This document shows positions 63,058 through 64,000 of a DNA stretch of 64,000 nucleotides, piece after piece. The translations under genes were made by a program, and so were the position numbers. This stretch comes from Stenotrophomonas maltophilia. Its GTDB lineage: Bacteria; Pseudomonadota; Gammaproteobacteria; Xanthomonadales; Xanthomonadaceae. Within the stretch, counting starts at the first letter, position 1. Each line of letters begins with the position of its first letter. Where the stretch lies: the NCBI RefSeq assembly GCF_039555535.1, contig NZ_CP154630.1, forward strand, positions 1,253,001 through 1,317,000, in the 5' to 3' direction. The notes beneath the pieces were generated by a model, which worked only from the letters and a program-made list of their open reading frames with translations, ran no database searches and was not told the origin of the DNA.

Positions 63058-64000
63058 ATGCCTTCGACTGCTCTGATCCAGAACGACATCGTCGTCTTTG
63101 GTTTGATCGCCGCCACGCTCGGCGCCGTGTTCTGGACCGCCTCCCGTGAGCAGGGCCTGTGGAAGCGCTTCTACACCTTCGTGCCGGCGCTGCTGCTGTG
63201 CTACCTGATTCCCGGCATCTACAACACCGTCGGCCTGATCGACGGGCAGAACACCAGGCTCTACAACCCGATCGCGCGCGACATCCTGCTGCCGGCGGCG
63301 CTGATCCTGCTCACCCTGGCGGTGGACATCAAGGGCATCCTGCGGCTCGGCCCGAAGCTGGTGCTGATGTACCTGGGCGCTTCGGCCAGCATCATGCTCG
63401 GCGCGGTAGTGGCTTTCCTGCTGATGCGCGCCGTACATCCGGAAACCGTGGCCGGTGACACCTGGGCCGGCATGGCCGCGTTGGCGGGCAGCTGGATCGG
63501 TGGCGGCGCCAACATGCTGGCGATGCGCGAAGTGTTCGACGTCAACGCCACCACGTTCGGCCAGTTCGCGGTGGTCGACGTGGGTGTCGGCTACGTGTGG
63601 ATGGCCGCTCTGATCTTCCTGGCCGGGCGTACCGCGAAGATCGATGCACGCAGCGGCGCAGATACCTCGGCCATCGATGAGCTGAAGGAGCGCATCGCGC
63701 GCTTCCAGGCTGAGCATGAACGCATTCCCAGCCTCACCGACCTGATGTTGATCGTGGCGGTGGCCTTTGGCGGTGTCGGGCTGGCCCACGCCATTGGCGC
63801 GCCGCTGGCGGCGTGGTTCAAGGCCAATGTCAGCTGGGCTGCGCAGTTCAGCCTGGATGCGCCGTTCGTGTGGGTGGTGGTGCTGTCGACCACGTTGGGC
63901 CTCAGCCTCAGTTTCACCCGTGCACGCAATCTCGAGGGCGCGGGTGCATCGCGCCTGGGCTCGCTGCTGCTGTACTTCCTGATCGCCTGCATCGGCATGC
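63058..64000 (+). CDS. DUF819-family membrane protein (C-terminus cut by window)
   Basis: This protein is truncated at the window end, with 314 codons visible. It has about eight spans. The segment RDILLPAALILLTLAVDIKG, then AALAGSWIGGGANMLAMREV and VVDVGVGYVWMAALIFLAG, identify the DUF819 (YjcL-like) family. Its function is unknown, and these proteins resemble transporters. The ATG at 63058 is preferred. An alternative in-frame ATG four codons earlier begins right after the SMAG element, so the repeat may carry its start region. Confidence 0.85.
   Translation, partial: MPSTALIQNDIVVFGLIAATLGAVFWTASREQGLWKRFYTFVPALLLCYLIPGIYNTVGLIDGQNTRLYNPIARDILLPAALILLTLAVDIKGILRLGPKLVLMYLGASASIMLGAVVAFLLMRAVHPETVAGDTWAGMAALAGSWIGGGANMLAMREVFDVNATTFGQFAVVDVGVGYVWMAALIFLAGRTAKIDARSGADTSAIDELKERIARFQAEHERIPSLTDLMLIVAVAFGGVGLAHAIGAPLAAWFKANVSWAAQFSLDAPFVWVVVLSTTLGLSLSFTRARNLEGAGASRLGSLLLYFLIACIGM

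Overview
The window is GC-rich chromosomal DNA from a gammaproteobacterium of the Xanthomonadaceae, most likely the Stenotrophomonas maltophilia complex. The main pointers are several GTAG-type palindromic repeats (motif GTAGAGCCGAGC...GCTCGGCTCTAC, the SMAG family of S. maltophilia) between genes, the overall gene repertoire, and the absence of plasmid, phage or insertion-sequence genes. No rRNA, tRNA or CRISPR array was seen. Organism assignment is inference.

Layout. 1-4.7 kb: a leftward ABC exporter operon whose permease is fused to an M1 aminopeptidase (cut by the window edge), plus a LacI regulator. 5.0-6.8 kb: ssb with a strong terminator, then an orphan membrane protein and gene-poor, lower-GC DNA. 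6.9-16.7 kb: a sugar-oxidation regulon. It holds a Tat-exported TIM-barrel protein, an FAD (GMC) dehydrogenase, its Tat-bearing small subunit, a DUF1080 3-keto-glycoside hydrolase/lyase candidate, cytochrome c, two more TIM-barrel isomerases, a Gfo/Idh/MocA dehydrogenase, an MFS symporter and a LacI regulator. Identical palindromic operators (TGCAATCGATTGCA) lie at both ends. 16.8-26 kb: two diguanylate cyclases around an AI-2E family permease, a PNPOx-like protein, a DUF2975/Xre pair, a TerC-CBS protein and a membrane metallophosphoesterase.

26.1-33.5 kb: the most interesting block. A leftward operon encodes a DoxX protein, a Cys-containing RiPP precursor with four EGxCG motifs fused to two EF-hands, a DUF692 multinuclear-iron maturase, its partner protein, and a ferric-reductase-like membrane protein. 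This is an HvfABCX/bufferin-type copper-peptide system. Diverging from it is a hydrolase, thioredoxin-like and OmpR/histidine-kinase cluster. The shared 342-bp intergenic region carries three TACA-N6-TACA boxes.

33.5-48 kb: a lipoprotein of unknown function, an MHS-family transporter, a nucleoside hydrolase, a Ser/Gly-rich small membrane protein, a complete biotin-independent malonate decarboxylase operon (mdcACDEGBH, a MatC-like carrier and a GntR regulator), and a TonB-dependent siderophore receptor. 48-64 kb: malate:quinone oxidoreductase, a GNAT acetyltransferase, the divergent argP/argO pair, and a peptide-use neighbourhood (two S9 peptidases, a POT and an OPT transporter). An acyltransferase-like membrane protein and a DUF819 protein (cut by the window edge) complete it.

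Together the genes suggest a free-living, proteolytic, metabolically versatile bacterium that oxidises sugars in the periplasm, uses malonate and peptides, and manages metals and redox stress in the envelope. Functions are assigned from sequence motifs and family knowledge; no database search was run.
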